64,000 bases of DNA from Bubalus kerabau (taxonomy: Eukaryota; Chordata; Mammalia; Artiodactyla; Bovidae), in contig NC_073632.1 of NCBI RefSeq assembly GCF_029407905.1, positions 55,972,964 to 56,036,963 on the forward strand, in the 5' to 3' direction. Positions 24,891-37,340 of this stretch are shown in pieces; position 1 is the stretch's first letter, and every line of letters begins with the position of its first letter. The position numbers and the translations under genes were made by a program. Below the pieces are notes generated by a model that did not search any database, was not told where the DNA came from, and saw nothing but the letters and a program-made list of their open reading frames with translations.

Positions 24891-25013
24891 AGGAAATGGC
24901 AACCCACTCCAGTGTTCTTGCCTGGAGAATCCCAGGGACAGGGGAGCCTGGTGGGCTGCCATCTATAAGGTCGCACAGAGTCGGACACAAGTGAAGCGAC
25001 TTAGCAGCAGCAG
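24891..25013 (+). mobile_element. Bov-A SINE monomer
   Basis: aggaaatggcaacccactcc … gtcgcacagagtcggacaca … gaagcgacttagcagcagcag, body without head and with an AGC-repeat tail. Confidence 0.9.
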
Positions 25014-25123
25014 TATTTCTGAAAATCTATGAACCACAGAGTTGTTGTAGGGCATGCCTGTATCATATACCTATCAGAATTGTGGAGTATACTCCAACAT
25101 TCTTATGTAACCAAATGTATGTA

Positions 25124-25124
<1 letters not shown>

Positions 25125-25163
<39 letters not shown>
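25125..25163. repeat. (TG)n microsatellite
   Basis: About 19 TG units. It lies inside the target duplication of the adjoining SINE, so it is the SINE's own 3' tail (CA on the SINE sense strand). Confidence 0.97.
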
Positions 25164-25165
<2 letters not shown>

Positions 25166-25368
25166 CAGTCATGTCCAACTCTTTGTGGCCCCATGGACTG
25201 TAGTGTCCCAGGCTCCGCTATCCTTGGAATTTTCCAGGCAAGAATACTGGAGTGGGTTGTAATCCCCTATGCCAGGGATTTTCTCAACCCAGGGATTGAA
25301 GCAGCATCTCTTGTGTCTCCTGCTTTGGAAGATGGATTCTTTGCCACTAACACCACCTGGGAAACCCA
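25164..25368 (-). mobile_element. Bov-tA SINE with microsatellite tail
   Basis: Reverse copy from gctcagtcatgtccaactct to the head ending cacctgggaaaccc. The 11-bp duplication ATGTAACCAAA at 25105-25115 and 25369-25379 encloses both this copy and the TG repeat. Confidence 0.94.
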
Positions 25369-25379
25369 ATGTAACCAAA

Positions 25380-26740
25380 AAAAAAAAAATTCTATTGCTA
25401 CACACATAGAAAGTGAAAGCTGTAATGTAAAAGCAGTGTTTTGTTTCTAAGGTCAGACTGTATCATATTTGTCAAACAGTTGCAAATTTAAAAGCTCCAA
25501 AGAGGAAATATAAATTTAGATTTTCTTTTTAAGAGCACAAAGCTATGGCAAACATGAACAAATGTATGGCCTTTGACTCTAATTACATTTGAATGCAGTA
25601 TAAAAAATTCTCCATATAATATGAAATGCTTTCCAAACAGCTGTGTGAAAAAGGCATTTCTTTTCTATTAGTTCTGAAATGAAGTAGTTAAAAAAAATAT
25701 CCATTTAGTTGGTTTCTTTTACCAATATGGGTTTAACTCAAACAAGGTGATGAAAACAAATCCATGGGTTATTTCTTTTAATTAATTACTACATAGAACT
25801 AAAACTAAGAGAACTCAGAACATAAAATTTATAAGATCCTAGTTAATGGTACTCATTTTTATTTAAGTGACTAATTAGTGGCATAAATGCCTTATGAGTA
25901 GTAGACCTAATAAAATACATTGACTGATAAATGGGTAAGAACTGGGGGAATCAAGTGTTATCCTGGATTTCTAGGCAAAAAATACTCACTTTAGTGATGC
26001 CAGGAAAATGAAACACGTGTGTGTTTTATACTATGGAAAGAGTTCTGTATCTTTCTTTCTTGAGTCGCTGTAGTAGAGTTAATCAGAGTTACGATATAGT
26101 TTGTCACTAAGAGTACCATTTAAATCCCAAATAAAGAGAAGTAATTAGGAATCAATGTCAAGTAATCCAGTGTGGTTCAAAACCACAGATATTAGGACCT
26201 GAGTATCAGACACTGATGATCAGAAAGGGAAGTTAAGTTGGAAGTATCTGCCATGATTCAGGACTTACTGGTCTTGAAGGACTCGTGATTGTCATCTGAA
26301 AACCACAATTTCCAAATATGTGTAAGGTATTCTTGAGTCTGACTCAAAGGATAGTATATTTTTTTCTCCCAGACTCTTTATATTCCTGGGAAGTCAGAAT
26401 TTATAATTATTTGTCAAGCCAAACAGAATACAGCAGGTGTCAGGACAGAAGCAACAAAAGCATCAGGAAAGAAAAAAATGTTCAGTGGTATAGATTCACA
26501 GAAAACACACACGAGTTCTCTACATGAACAGTATCACCAATATTCATGATTCAAACCACCCTCTATTTTGATAACTCCAAATATGATTTCCAATCCAGAC
26601 CATTCTCTTTAGGTATGGAACTACATGTCTAACTGCCAACCAGATCATATACCATAGAAAAACTAAATGCTGTATGTTCAAAATTAAAATTCAATTTGTA
26701 TTATCCCAATTTGCTATTTTATGTCAATTCTGTTTCCAGC
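25380..26740. other. Intron, no gene seen
   Basis: AT-rich unique-looking sequence. The 69-codon ORF at 26318-26527 has no recognised features. Confidence 0.55.
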
Positions 26741-26749
26741 CACATTTAC

Positions 26750-27235
26750 CAGAAAAATAAAAGTGATCTTAACCTCTGACCTCTTCTTAAACTCCAATTT
26801 GCAAACCATTACTCCCCTTTAACCCCCTCTCTTCACCCTATATGCCTTGGAAATTTCATTTATTTCCCCCATCTTTGAACAATGCCATAGTTTGGAACTT
26901 ATCATCTTTCACTCTTGCAATATTCTCTTGGCTGGTCTCACTAAATTCTGTCTCATGAACTACACACAATTCTATCTCCAATACTAAGAAGGATTTTTTA
27001 AAATCTCAAATTGATTATATCAATCATGCACTTAAAATCCTTCTAAATTGTCTCATTGTGAATAGCAGACAGTCTTAACTCCTTTAGGAGTCCTACAAGG
27101 CCTTTTCTCTGCTGTTGCCTGCCTTCTACCTTTCCCACTACTTCTCTCACACATTGGCTGTGCTCCATCGGGAGTGGACTACTTACAGGGAGTTATTCAT
27201 ATGCTCTAAGCCCTTTCACATGTCTGCACTTTCAA
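26750..27235 (+). repeat. L2-like LINE fragment
   Basis: ttggctggtctcactaaattc, cacttaaaatccttctaaattg, cagtcttaactccttta and tcctacaaggccttttc resemble the L2 3' region (…ctccttaccatggcctacaaggccc…). Confidence 0.55.
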
Positions 27236-27240
27236 ACATA

Positions 27241-27468
27241 GGCTTCCCAGCTGGCTTCCCAGCTGGCTTCCCAGGTGGCTCAGCGGCAAAGTATTTGTCT
27301 GCCAATGCAGAAGATGCAGGAGACCCAATACCTACCCGGGTAGGTAAGATCCTTTAGAGTAGAAAATGGCAACTCACTCCAGTCCTTGCCTAGAAAATTC
27401 CATGGACAGAGGAGCCTGGCAGGCTACAGTCCATGGGGTTGCAGAGTTGGGTATGATTGAGCACAAAG
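27241..27468 (+). mobile_element. Bov-tA SINE with triplicated 5' end
   Basis: The first 12 bases of the head, ggcttcccagct, occur in three tandem copies (27241, 27253, 27265), then the head, body and 3' end follow. The anticodon-side part of the head is also rearranged (cctacccgggtaggtaagatc). Confidence 0.9.
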
Positions 27469-27757
27469 GTTTACAGTTTTCTGCCTTCAAACATACTTTT
27501 CCCACAGCCTGAAATATCTGGTATTCTTGACCTACTAGAGCCCTACTCCCAAAGTAAATATAGCTCAAGATATGTGGAAAGGAGGCAGTGGCAGCCCCTC
27601 TCCTAATTCTTTACCAAAGTAGTTCTTAGGTTTTGGGCAAATATAAAAACTCCCAACAGTGAAAAGTAAGAGTAACAAAGTCTCACTAAACGTTGGAATG
27701 TAGATATGTACAGAAAATTACATATGTAAGATAATTGCTAGGTTGCAGACAATGTGT

Positions 27758-27991
27758 AGGGCTTCCTATGAGGCACTAGTAGTAAAGAACCCGCCTGCCA
27801 CTGCAGCAGATGTAAGAGTGAGATGCAGGTTCAATCCCTGGGTTTGGAAGGTTCCCTGGAGAAGGGCATGGCAATCCACTCCAATATTCTTGCCTGAAGA
27901 ATCCAATAGATAGATGAGCCTGGTGGACTACAGACCACAGGGTTGCAAAGAGTCAGACACGACTGAAGCGACTAAACACACACACACACAC
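27758..27991 (+). mobile_element. Bov-tA SINE with (CA)n tail
   Basis: Head (gcttcctatgaggcactag), body and 3' end (cgactgaagcgactaaac), ending in a CA repeat at about 27975-27991. Confidence 0.9.
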
Positions 27992-29579
27992 AGTAAATGT
28001 TGTAAACACACTAGGGCAAGAGCGTGAACATGTCATCAAAAAGGGTTCCTTTCTACTTGAGAGATAAAGCATGTTCTAGACGGCTCCTAAGAAATAATTT
28101 GTAGAAAAGCAGAGTGAAAAGAGAGGACTCGTTTTTGATGATGAATTCTATTTAAAAACAAAGAATGGATTCTTAGCAAACTGTATGTAGATCCAAAATT
28201 CAGTGTATTTTCTCATTTAGATGTAGAAAATGCAACAGTATGTTGCTAGGGCAGGGTGGTCAAGCTGTCCTACTCACGTGACTAGAATTCATGACTTTTT
28301 AAAAATAATTCTTGAAAATATACACTTATAAGGCATTTGATGAGGAAACTTGACTATCATTTTGAAACAATTGACACTAAATATAGACTGCAGGAAACAG
28401 AGAAGCTTTGGTCTCCTAAAGGCAGCTGAAAGGAATGCTTTGTTTTCCTCATCAGAAGTTCTTGCTCAGAGGTCCATACTCCATGCCAACCAGACAACTA
28501 GGGTAGATTCTCCAACACATTTCTGGGGAACTACCCACTTCCCTTGCACTGACCCTAGCAGAAAACTGAAGGAAAATTGAATTAATGTGACTCTGGATTA
28601 ATCATGCTGAAATCTAGAGAACACAATTAAAGTTTGCATCAGTCAAAAGTTCATTCTACAGCCTGCTTTTCCTTCCTGATTGAGAATGCTAGCACCGAAG
28701 ATGATGTCACCTGGACTACGGGTTGTAGGATTGCTTTCAGAAATTATATAACATGGAGAATAGATATATAGATGTAAGTGTTTATTAGACCCTCTAGATA
28801 GAAAGTCACATCCCCTCAAACAGTCCTTTATTATCTGGATTTCAAGCCTGATGTCATTTGAGAGATGATGGTTCTGCATAACTTCAAAGCACTCTGGTAA
28901 ACATTAAGCTGTATGATGCAGCTTCTATTTTAAAAGTGTCTTCAAAGCACTTTTCAGAGCAAAGCTCAGCCTTATATAAATTTGTCATTAAACTATTTAA
29001 AACAAAGTAAATAAATAGAACACAAATAATAAGAATATATAATAATGGAAGACATTATGCAAAACATAAGAAAAACAGGAAATAGAAAAATAAGTGAAGT
29101 AAAAAACAGGAAAAAAATGGCTAAATTATAAGCATATATTTTAGCAAAAATAATATGTCTTTTGGTAAAATTTAATGAACCAAATTTAAAAAAAAAAAAG
29201 AAAAAATGAATAGAACTTTACATGAGAAAGTGACTCAGTAGACAAAGTTTATAAAATTTATATGATGATCATATATGAAAAACTCATAGTACATTTGAAT
29301 ACCTGATATGCATCAATGCACCATATAAAATTGACTCAAAAAGAGGTGACAAAATGAATATGTCAACAACTATGAAATAAATTGTATCAGTTATTAAATA
29401 AATCTTCCCAGAAAAAATCTAAATACTGTAGTATTTTTAGTTTTGACCTAATATAAAACAAATAACCTCAAAATATGGACTGCTTTAGAGCACAGCAAAT
29501 ACTGTGGGCCAGTTCCTTTCTTTTTAAATGCAGTTAGCATAACCTGACAAAAACAGCTAACAAAATAGTGAAATACTGT
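27992..29579. other. Intron, no gene seen
   Basis: Mixed sequence; 28400-28900 is more GC-rich and has 76- to 78-codon ORFs on both strands without domains. 29000-29220 is A-rich. Confidence 0.5.
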
Positions 29580-29590
29580 AACTAAGGGTC

Positions 29591-29807
29591 CTAGTGAAGT
29601 CATAGTGAAGTCGCCCAGTCATGCCCGACTCTTTGGACCCCATGGACTGTAGCCTGCCAGGCTCCTCTGTCCATGGGATTTTTCTGGCAAGGATACTGGA
29701 GTGGGTTGCCATTTCCTTCTCTAGGGGACCTTCCCGACCCAGGGATTGAACCCGGGCCTCCTGCATTATAGGCAGACGCTTTACCGTCTGAGCCACCATG
29801 GAAGCCC
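29591..29807 (-). mobile_element. Bov-tA SINE with perfect target duplication
   Basis: Reverse full-length copy with little decay (head ending gagccaccatggaagcc). The 11-bp duplication AACTAAGGGTC is at 29580-29590 and 29808-29818. Confidence 0.96.
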
Positions 29808-30034
29808 AACTAAGGGTCAGTCACTATCAGATGTTCCTAAAAACAAGATATAACAAACAAACATAGCAGTCCATTGAAATAATTTTTCACCATATCCAAT
29901 AACAGTTTATGTCTGGAATATAAATATTTTAATATTCAGAAATTGACTAACATTCATCAGAAAAGTACAACTAGAAAAATTAATAATAATCTCCACAGGT
30001 AACTAATGTATTCAATAATAATTAGCATCCAATC

Positions 30035-30251
30035 CCAAGTGGTCCTAGTGGTAAAGAACATGCCTGCCATTGCAGGAGACATAAGAGGCACAGGTTCAAT
30101 CCTTGGATCTAGAAGATCCCCTGGAGGAGGGCATGGCAACCTACTCCAGTGTTCTTGCTTGGAGAATCTGTTGGACAGAGGAGCCTGAGGGGCTACAGTC
30201 CACAGGGTTGCAGAGTTGGACACGACTGAAGTGACTTAGCACAGCACAGCA
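30035..30251 (+). mobile_element. Bov-tA SINE
   Basis: Head (caagtggtcctagtggtaaag), body (cctactccagtgttcttgc) and 3' end (gaagtgacttagcacagcac). Confidence 0.9.
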
Positions 30252-30281
30252 CGATTTTGAAAAATAATAATTTTTATGAAT

Positions 30282-30330
30282 AGAAATAATTTTTATTCAT
30301 AGTTGGAAAACTACGAATAAAAAGTATTTT
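30282..30330. repeat. Imperfect inverted repeat
   Basis: Arms of about 22 bases (30283-30304 and 30308-30330, centred on ttttattcatagtt / aactacgaataaaa) around a 3- to 4-base centre. No known role. Confidence 0.6.
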
Positions 30331-30681
30331 TGAGAATACAGCTATTATTGTAGTTAATAATAAAAAGTACAATTGAAACAAGGAAAACAGATAACAAAGT
30401 TCTCATCAAATACAAGTAAAAAATAAAACAGATAAAGGCGATGAAAACCAGTAAAGGAAGAGATGAAATTATAGCTCTGTGTAAGAAGCATGATAAAATA
30501 GCTAAACTATCAAGAAATAAAAATAAATTAAAATCTACTAAAGAAAATTACCTGTAAAACTCTTAAATACAGGAATATTTCAATAAAGTGACTCAAGGAA
30601 AACCTTCAAAAATAAATTATTTTCCTATATTTATATCACAAAAAACATAAAATCACATTGAACTCATAAGTAGAGCCCACT

Positions 30682-30917
30682 CAGTTCAGTTCAGCCGCTC
30701 AGTCGTGTCTGACTCTTTGCGACCCCACGGACTGCAGCACTCCAGGCTTCCCTGTCCATCACCAACTCCTGGAGTTTACTCAAACTCATGTCCATTGAGT
30801 TGGTGATGCCATCCAACCATCTCACCTTCTCCAGGGGATCTTCCCAACTCAGGAATTGAACCAAGGTCTCCTGTATTGTTGGAGAATTCTTTACCAGCTG
30901 AGCTACCGGGTAAGCCC
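30682..30917 (-). mobile_element. Chimeric SINE: Bov-tA tRNA head on a BovB 3' tail
   Basis: The right part (about 30826-30917) is a reverse tRNA-type head ending gagctaccgggtaagcc. The left part (30682-30825) is BovB 3' sequence (ccatcaccaactcctggag … gttggtgatgccatccaacc), not the usual Bov-A body. A perfect 12-bp duplication GTAGAGCCCACT at 30670-30681 and 30918-30929 shows a single insertion. Confidence 0.88.
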
Positions 30918-30929
30918 GTAGAGCCCACT

Positions 30930-33900
30930 AATGCTGTTTTAAAAGACAGTCAACAGTCTGTCCTCACAAGCTCTGTATAACAGATATTCTATTGAAATTA
31001 TGGCATTTGGTCTTCTATTAACTTTAGCTTATTCTATCACTTTTTATTGCTTTTTGTGTTTTTTTTTTTAATATTCAATGAGAATTTTATTGAAATGCTA
31101 AGAAAAAGCATATCACTTTCACAGTGTTAATCAGAATAACTTCTATTATGAACAGAATTTAGTGAATACTTTGATTATAGCTTTGCAGACGATTCTAATT
31201 GTTAGCACTGTAAAACTAATACCAGAATAAATAAAAATGAGCACTAGTACTGAAACAGTAGATTAAAGATGAAAAATAGAGAACATGTTTAAACAGAAAA
31301 CAGTCTCTGAATGAAGAGGACTTTTATGCTTTATTCCTTCAGGTCTGTTTTTATTTAGATCTGACTTGGGAACATAAGTAGCTTTCCTAAAGTAACTTCA
31401 GCTCTGTCTCCTGCTTGACAGCTGGTATAGGGGCTCCAGACCATCTGCCAAGAGAGAGCCAAGTCATGGTCAGACATCTCCAAGCAGAGAGAACCAATAT
31501 TCTCATGTCCTGATTTTTAAACAGTTTGCATTTTTTCCCTCTGAAAAACATTGGTTGTTCTTATGTTTATCCTAAATTGCTTCAAATATATATATTTTAT
31601 TATTTAGGAAAATTTCATGGAAACATTTATTATGACAGTAAGAAAAAATACAGATTTATAGAGCTTTATTCTAACTTAGCCAACTTTTGGTTAATGGGTA
31701 TGAAAGAAATTATGTATCTCATAATTGGAAGATGATTTAAAAAGAAAAGAATTTTATGTTTATCACTATTATACCAAATACATATATAAGTGCTAATTTA
31801 GTTGATATGTTTTATACATTCTTTCAAAATAAATTCAGAAGGTTGCTACATTATATATAAATGATTCATTTTAAGGTATTTATTTGCATTCATCTTGTTA
31901 CTTTAAAACAATGAAATTTAATCAGAATCCAGTATTATTAACATTTGTGAAGTTTATTGAGTACTTGGTTTTATAACTTATATTATCTAAGGCCTGCAGA
32001 CAATGTCACTTTTAATAATACCACCACTGGTCTAAACCACATTTTAGTCATTCTAAAATAATTGTGTTATTTTTTTCTTAGCTCAATTAAAGAAATGTTA
32101 TAAATGCAACTAATAAACTTTGATCTTAAAAATGGAAAGGGGTCATATTTAAGGGAATTGCTTAAGAATAAACTTAACTACTATTTCATTACATTTTATT
32201 GATTCGGATTACCCTAAATGTAGTTGGAAAAATACATAGAAGCCTAACAGATCAAAAAAAAAAAGTTCCATTCTTTAGGCAAGAAATGACCAATAACAAC
32301 TGTAAGCAACAGATAAGCATAAATAATAATTACACAGTTGAATGTTATCAGTCCATTGATTGGACAGTATTATTTATTTCTTTTTTTGGCAGACTCATGC
32401 TTTTACTGCTGTAGGGCTGAGAAATCTTCCACTGTCTGAGTCCCAGTCTTTAAATTTCCTTCAATTCATCATGGCTCCTAGAATCTGAACTCTGCCATCC
32501 CTAATTAACATGCATGTCAAAAGCCAATGCGCACTACAGGCTATCTCAATTGAAAGTGAGAATACCAGGAGGGAAAAGTGAAAACCCTAGCAGCTACCAT
32601 CAAAACAGCTTAATGTTTTCAAGAAGAGGCAATACGAAAGATGACTGGCTTGTTAGGATCAAAGAGTACTGATGAGAGTCTCCATCTGAGTTCGTGCAGT
32701 GTTCTCTTGCCTGGGAAACAAACCTGCTTGTGACATCTCAAGACATTACAAAGGCACTTTCACGTGAACATGCTGGACTGAAAATAAATAGCTATCATAA
32801 TCTGGGGCTTTTGCTTTAAAGAAACAACAAAATAGTGCAGCAGGCATGTAGCGCATGCCTACTGAGGTAGAACTGTTACCTTAATTTTTAATAAATTATG
32901 TTTATTATTTACCTTTTATTTTTTTTTTCAAAATTCAAGTGCATTCTGAGGCAAACTACAGAAGTTATTCTTTTATTTTGTTTTGCAAATCTACTAAGGA
33001 AAGGCATGCTTTTTAATGCCTGATTCTCACACAATCACACAAACACACAGACACACACACACCCCTTTACTACACTACTGCAGGCACAATCATCACACTC
33101 TTAGCTGCTGCAAACTGCGTTTACCTCTTTGCCGAGGAATAACTTCAGAGAACTTACATCATGTTCAAAAAACATTACCATTCTAGAGAGTTTTTTTGTT
33201 TTTAATCTATGTCTATAGAAAATCTCCCAGAATTTGGAAAGGTGAGAAGAATATCTTTCTCTCTGAAATGGAGCATTTATCACCTGAAACTGTAACTGAC
33301 AGTGAAACAGATTGAAACGAACTGTCAAGAAAAAAGGACTAGAGTTCTGCTAGTTGTGCTGTTCACCAACATTTCAGGAAAGATGCTTCTGTCAGAGCAA
33401 TATGGATTTAAAGGAGGGCTTGGCTTAGTGATTATCATTCATTTTATTAAAAAAAAAACAAACTGGTATGCTAGTTAATTCTTACACTTGACTGATCAGT
33501 TTAGATTGGAGATCTGGGTTGTTACTGTCTTTCTACTGGAATTTGTATTTTAGCCATTAAATATTTCATTAGCTTAATTCACAAGTGAAAGAAGAAAGAG
33601 GGAAGAAAAGAAAAGCCAAAGCTCCAATCAATCAAATGTGCCATTTCACCGCTCTTCCAGTAAATGGTTTGATGGGAAGGGAGACTGCACCTATTAGCTA
33701 ATCTCCAAACTGCATTTCATCTCTGAATCTAATTTATTATCCCCTTACATGAATAATCAAGATTTGACTACACAAAATTACTGCCAACATCTCCATTCAG
33801 ATAGGACTAAATAGAACTCATTATCTCTCTTTCCAACATCCTTATCATGCTCTGTGGTAATGCTAATACTCTGCCTCATGGGCTTTTAACCTTGAAGTCC

Positions 33901-36109
33901 TCGTTCACCTTTCTCAATTGTTTTTGCCCCACATGTAATGCATTCATGATAAATCTCATACATGATATTTTGATGTTGTCTTCTCTTTCCTTTTGCATCT
34001 GGATACAATATCTCTCAAATCAGACTCTATAAATATCCTATTCATCAGTATCCATGAAGAAACCATACCTCCCTTGTTCAAAATGTTCTTTGACTCAATT
34101 CTTTGTTAAACTGTCTTAGAAAAGGACATTCATGGATTTATCCTGTCTTTCTTTTTAGAAAGAAATTTCTAAAAAGAAATTATTAATGTCTAAATTATAA
34201 ATATGGGATTTAAAGAGACTAGGGTATCCACTCTGGCTGAGTAAATATAAAATTACTGGAACCATAAACAGAGCTTGGAAATATAGGAGAAACAGATATA
34301 ACGAGGCCTGAATTGAAGAAAGATGTTTGAATCGTGTTGAGTTTGATCTTTAACATGCAGCTAGATATATGTCCTGGGTAGTTACATCTGAATCTCAGAT
34401 CAAGGACATAGTTACAATTTAGATTATACAATTTTTACAAGGTACTATCGTGATGACATCTTTGATAAAATTAAAGCAAAATTATTTCATTTCCATGTAG
34501 TTTTCTGTGGTTAAACTGAACAAAAAATTCATACTTCTCCAATCATTTCTTCTAGAACTTGGTATATGTTATTTATAATAAAATAATCTGTAACAAAATT
34601 ACGATATTGATAATAATGTTGACAACTGAAAAGAATATAACAACAAAATGAAAACACTTAAGGGTTTTATTATGGTAGCATTTTAAAATTAGATTTAATA
34701 AAGAAGGATGAAGGAAGCAGATGTGTGTATGCGTGTGTATGTGAGATTATGTGCTAAAAAAATGAGGTTCTGGTCACTTACAAAGCCTTTAAAGACTGAG
34801 ACTCTAAGATTTTTAAAAGTATGCCTAATTTCACATTAAAACAAATAAAATAGTCACTGGCTCATTAAAATACTACTAGTCATTAAGGGAAAGAACATGT
34901 TTCTTTCTCTGTGATATAGCTACTGATAGTTTTATGTTAATCTAGCTAATCTGGAGGTCTAAAGAATATGAGAATATATTTGAAATAAAATACAACAAGC
35001 TACTAAAACAAGAATGAAAACAAAAGCACAATCTCTGAAACAGAAGAAAAAAATATGATGAAAAAAGATTTGCTTGCTTTTGAATATGGTATGAGCAGCC
35101 TGAGTTTGAATGAGGCATTCATCTCACATAAACATTTAAGTAGTACTTGTACATGCATAACTACTTAAATTATGTTGATCTTACCATCTCCAGAGCACAT
35201 CATTAAAACTGCTTAGAAACTGTATAGGGACTGATAAAAATGAAAAACCTTTTTCTTTGTAAAGCACCAGTGTCTGGGTTTCCAAGCCTGAATGCTAGTA
35301 ACTCTCTAAGAAGAACTACATGCTTGGCAGTCATCCTGTGACAATGGGAAGATAAGAATCAGAGGGAAAACCCTATTGCAGGGACAGATGTGAAGCCTTA
35401 GAAAACTTCTTTTGTTGATATGATGGAATAAACTGCAGAACCATTTAGGGGATATTTGGTCACTTCTCTCTTTTGTACTGTGATTCTTTCCATTGTTCTT
35501 GGGAGTTTGCTTCCAGATAAGCCACCTGTAGGCTGTGCACTCCAACAATAAAGCTTAATAGGCCTAAGCAAGTAAACTCAGCACTGAAATACACAACTTT
35601 CTAGGAAGTGCTAGGAAAATAAAAAATAAGACTAAGTTGCAGATGCAGGCACATTTGTTCAATTCATTGAGCAACCGGGAAGAAAGAATCTCCTTAGAAG
35701 TGATTTTTCTGAAAAAGTAACCAAATTTCATAGTCATTGGCATACTAAAGTGCTACTAGTCATTCAAGGGAAGAACATGTACAGTGGCATTTAGTGCTAG
35801 TAATCTTTTGATGGACAAAAATCAATTATTCTAGAGGAGCCACAGAGTGGGAAGCACTCAACATATTTAAACAGGCATGAAAAAATCAATTGAAAACCAA
35901 GAGCACAGAGGGGAAAATAAGCATTCCCTCTATGAGCTTAAATAAATATCCAGCCACCTGATACTGTCCCTTGCTAGTGTACCCAAGGTAGTAAGGACAA
36001 CAGGATGAGGCTGATAAGATGAAAATAGAGCACATATTGGTCTTCAAAAGCTCTCTATATCTCATCCAGAATGAGTAATTTTGTTATGATTTTGGTGATT
36101 ATAAATTTA
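30930..36109. other. 5.2-kb intron block without Bov SINE or BovB
   Basis: I see no gene. The longest ORFs are 60-80 codons with no recognised domains. Sub-regions 32400-32900 and 33640-34080 have a more even base composition than the AT-rich surroundings. A CA-rich run is at 33025-33062. This is the largest block here free of ruminant-specific insertions. Confidence 0.6.
34148..34179. repeat. Perfect 14-bp inverted repeat
   Basis: TTTCTTTTTAGAAA at 34148-34161 and its reverse complement at 34166-34179, with GAAA between. It could form a short hairpin. Confidence 0.9.
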
Positions 36110-36121
36110 TATTTTAACAAT

Positions 36122-36333
36122 CGAAAGTGAAAGTGTTAGTCACTCAGTCGTTTCAAAGTCCTTGCAACCCCGTGGACTGTAGCCTGCCAGACTCCCCTGT
36201 CCATGGAATTCTCCAGGCAAGAATACTGGAATGGGTTGCCATTTCCTCCTCCAGCAGATCTCCCTGTCTCAGGGATCAAACCAGGGTCCACACGGCTGGT
36301 GGATTATTTATCATCTGAGCCATGAGGGAAGCC
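36122..36333 (-). mobile_element. Bov-tA SINE
   Basis: Reverse copy from ttagtcactcagtcgtttc to the head ending gagccatgagggaagcc. Flanks share attttaacaat/attttacaat. Confidence 0.92.
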
Positions 36334-36343
36334 ATTTTACAAT

Positions 36344-37055
36344 TTTATGCTCATTTATGCTCATCTATGAAATCATCATAGATGAAAATGTGATTCTAAG
36401 GTTGATACTTTAAAATTCCATTTGTAATGATACAAGAAGCAAGGAAATTTTAACAACCACTAAATTTGAAATTCTAAAACCAGAGAGGTAATATGAGGAA
36501 TATTCAGGAGATGGCATGAGTAGACTAGAGTTTTAGGTCTAACCTCCTCCTGCAGAAGAGGCTATATAATTTCCAAATTATATAGCACCATATAATTAAA
36601 AACTAAAAAAAAAAGTAATTACAAATTTAAAAATTGTTTAGAGCTTCTGAAAATGAACACTTTCCATGTGATAACTATATTCTATACCCATACAGTGTAT
36701 TGGGCATAGATTATGTTGTTGAAGAGGTGTAAAAAATATTTGTAAACAAGATGCTTAATCTCATTTCTAAAGAGAAAAAGTGAGTTAAGCTCCATTACTC
36801 TTGATTGTCCAGAAAGATCTGAGATTATGGTTTAAAGAAGCTGAAAAAAAACCGAGTGCTAAATTAGGAGAGGAGAGAAACAAGAAGATCAAGGCATCCA
36901 AGCAAGAGTAACCTAAATCTCGGTCCCTGAGGAAATGTCTAGATGTCTGGGGACACACCTATAATGGTATCATGGTACTTTAGCGTAGGTGGTATTTCTG
37001 GATGAGAAACATTCTTTGGGTGAACAATTCTCAGTCAAGATACTATTTTGATCAT
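36344..37055. other. Intron, no gene seen
   Basis: AT-rich; nothing recognised. Confidence 0.5.
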
Positions 37056-37159
37056 AAACTATAGCTGTTAGACTTTTCCAAGCTGGGACACTGGAGATTT
37101 CATTTTACAGTATTGGTTGCTCAAGTAGGCTACAGATTGGTTAAAAAAACTACTGTTCT

Positions 37160-37340
37160 ACTTTCTAGCTCTGTGGTCATGAGTAGGTTACTTGGAGAAT
37201 CTGAATACCAGTTTTCCTACCTGTGAAAGAGTATGGATAATGGTGTCTAACAAAAAAGGTTATTATGACAATTAAATGAGTAAATCGATGAGTAGTGCTT
37301 TGAACATTGTCAAGTACCTAGCAGTCATGCCAAAGATGTG
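37160..37340 (+). repeat. MIR SINE fragment
   Basis: tctagctctgtggtcatgag, taggttacttggagaatctg and aaggttattatgacaattaa, with gtacctagcagtcatgcc, follow the MIR consensus. Confidence 0.7.

Noticed and set aside
25029..25450. ORFs with runs of Cys-Val in both frames
   Set aside because: They come from the TG microsatellite and the adjoining Bov-tA SINE.
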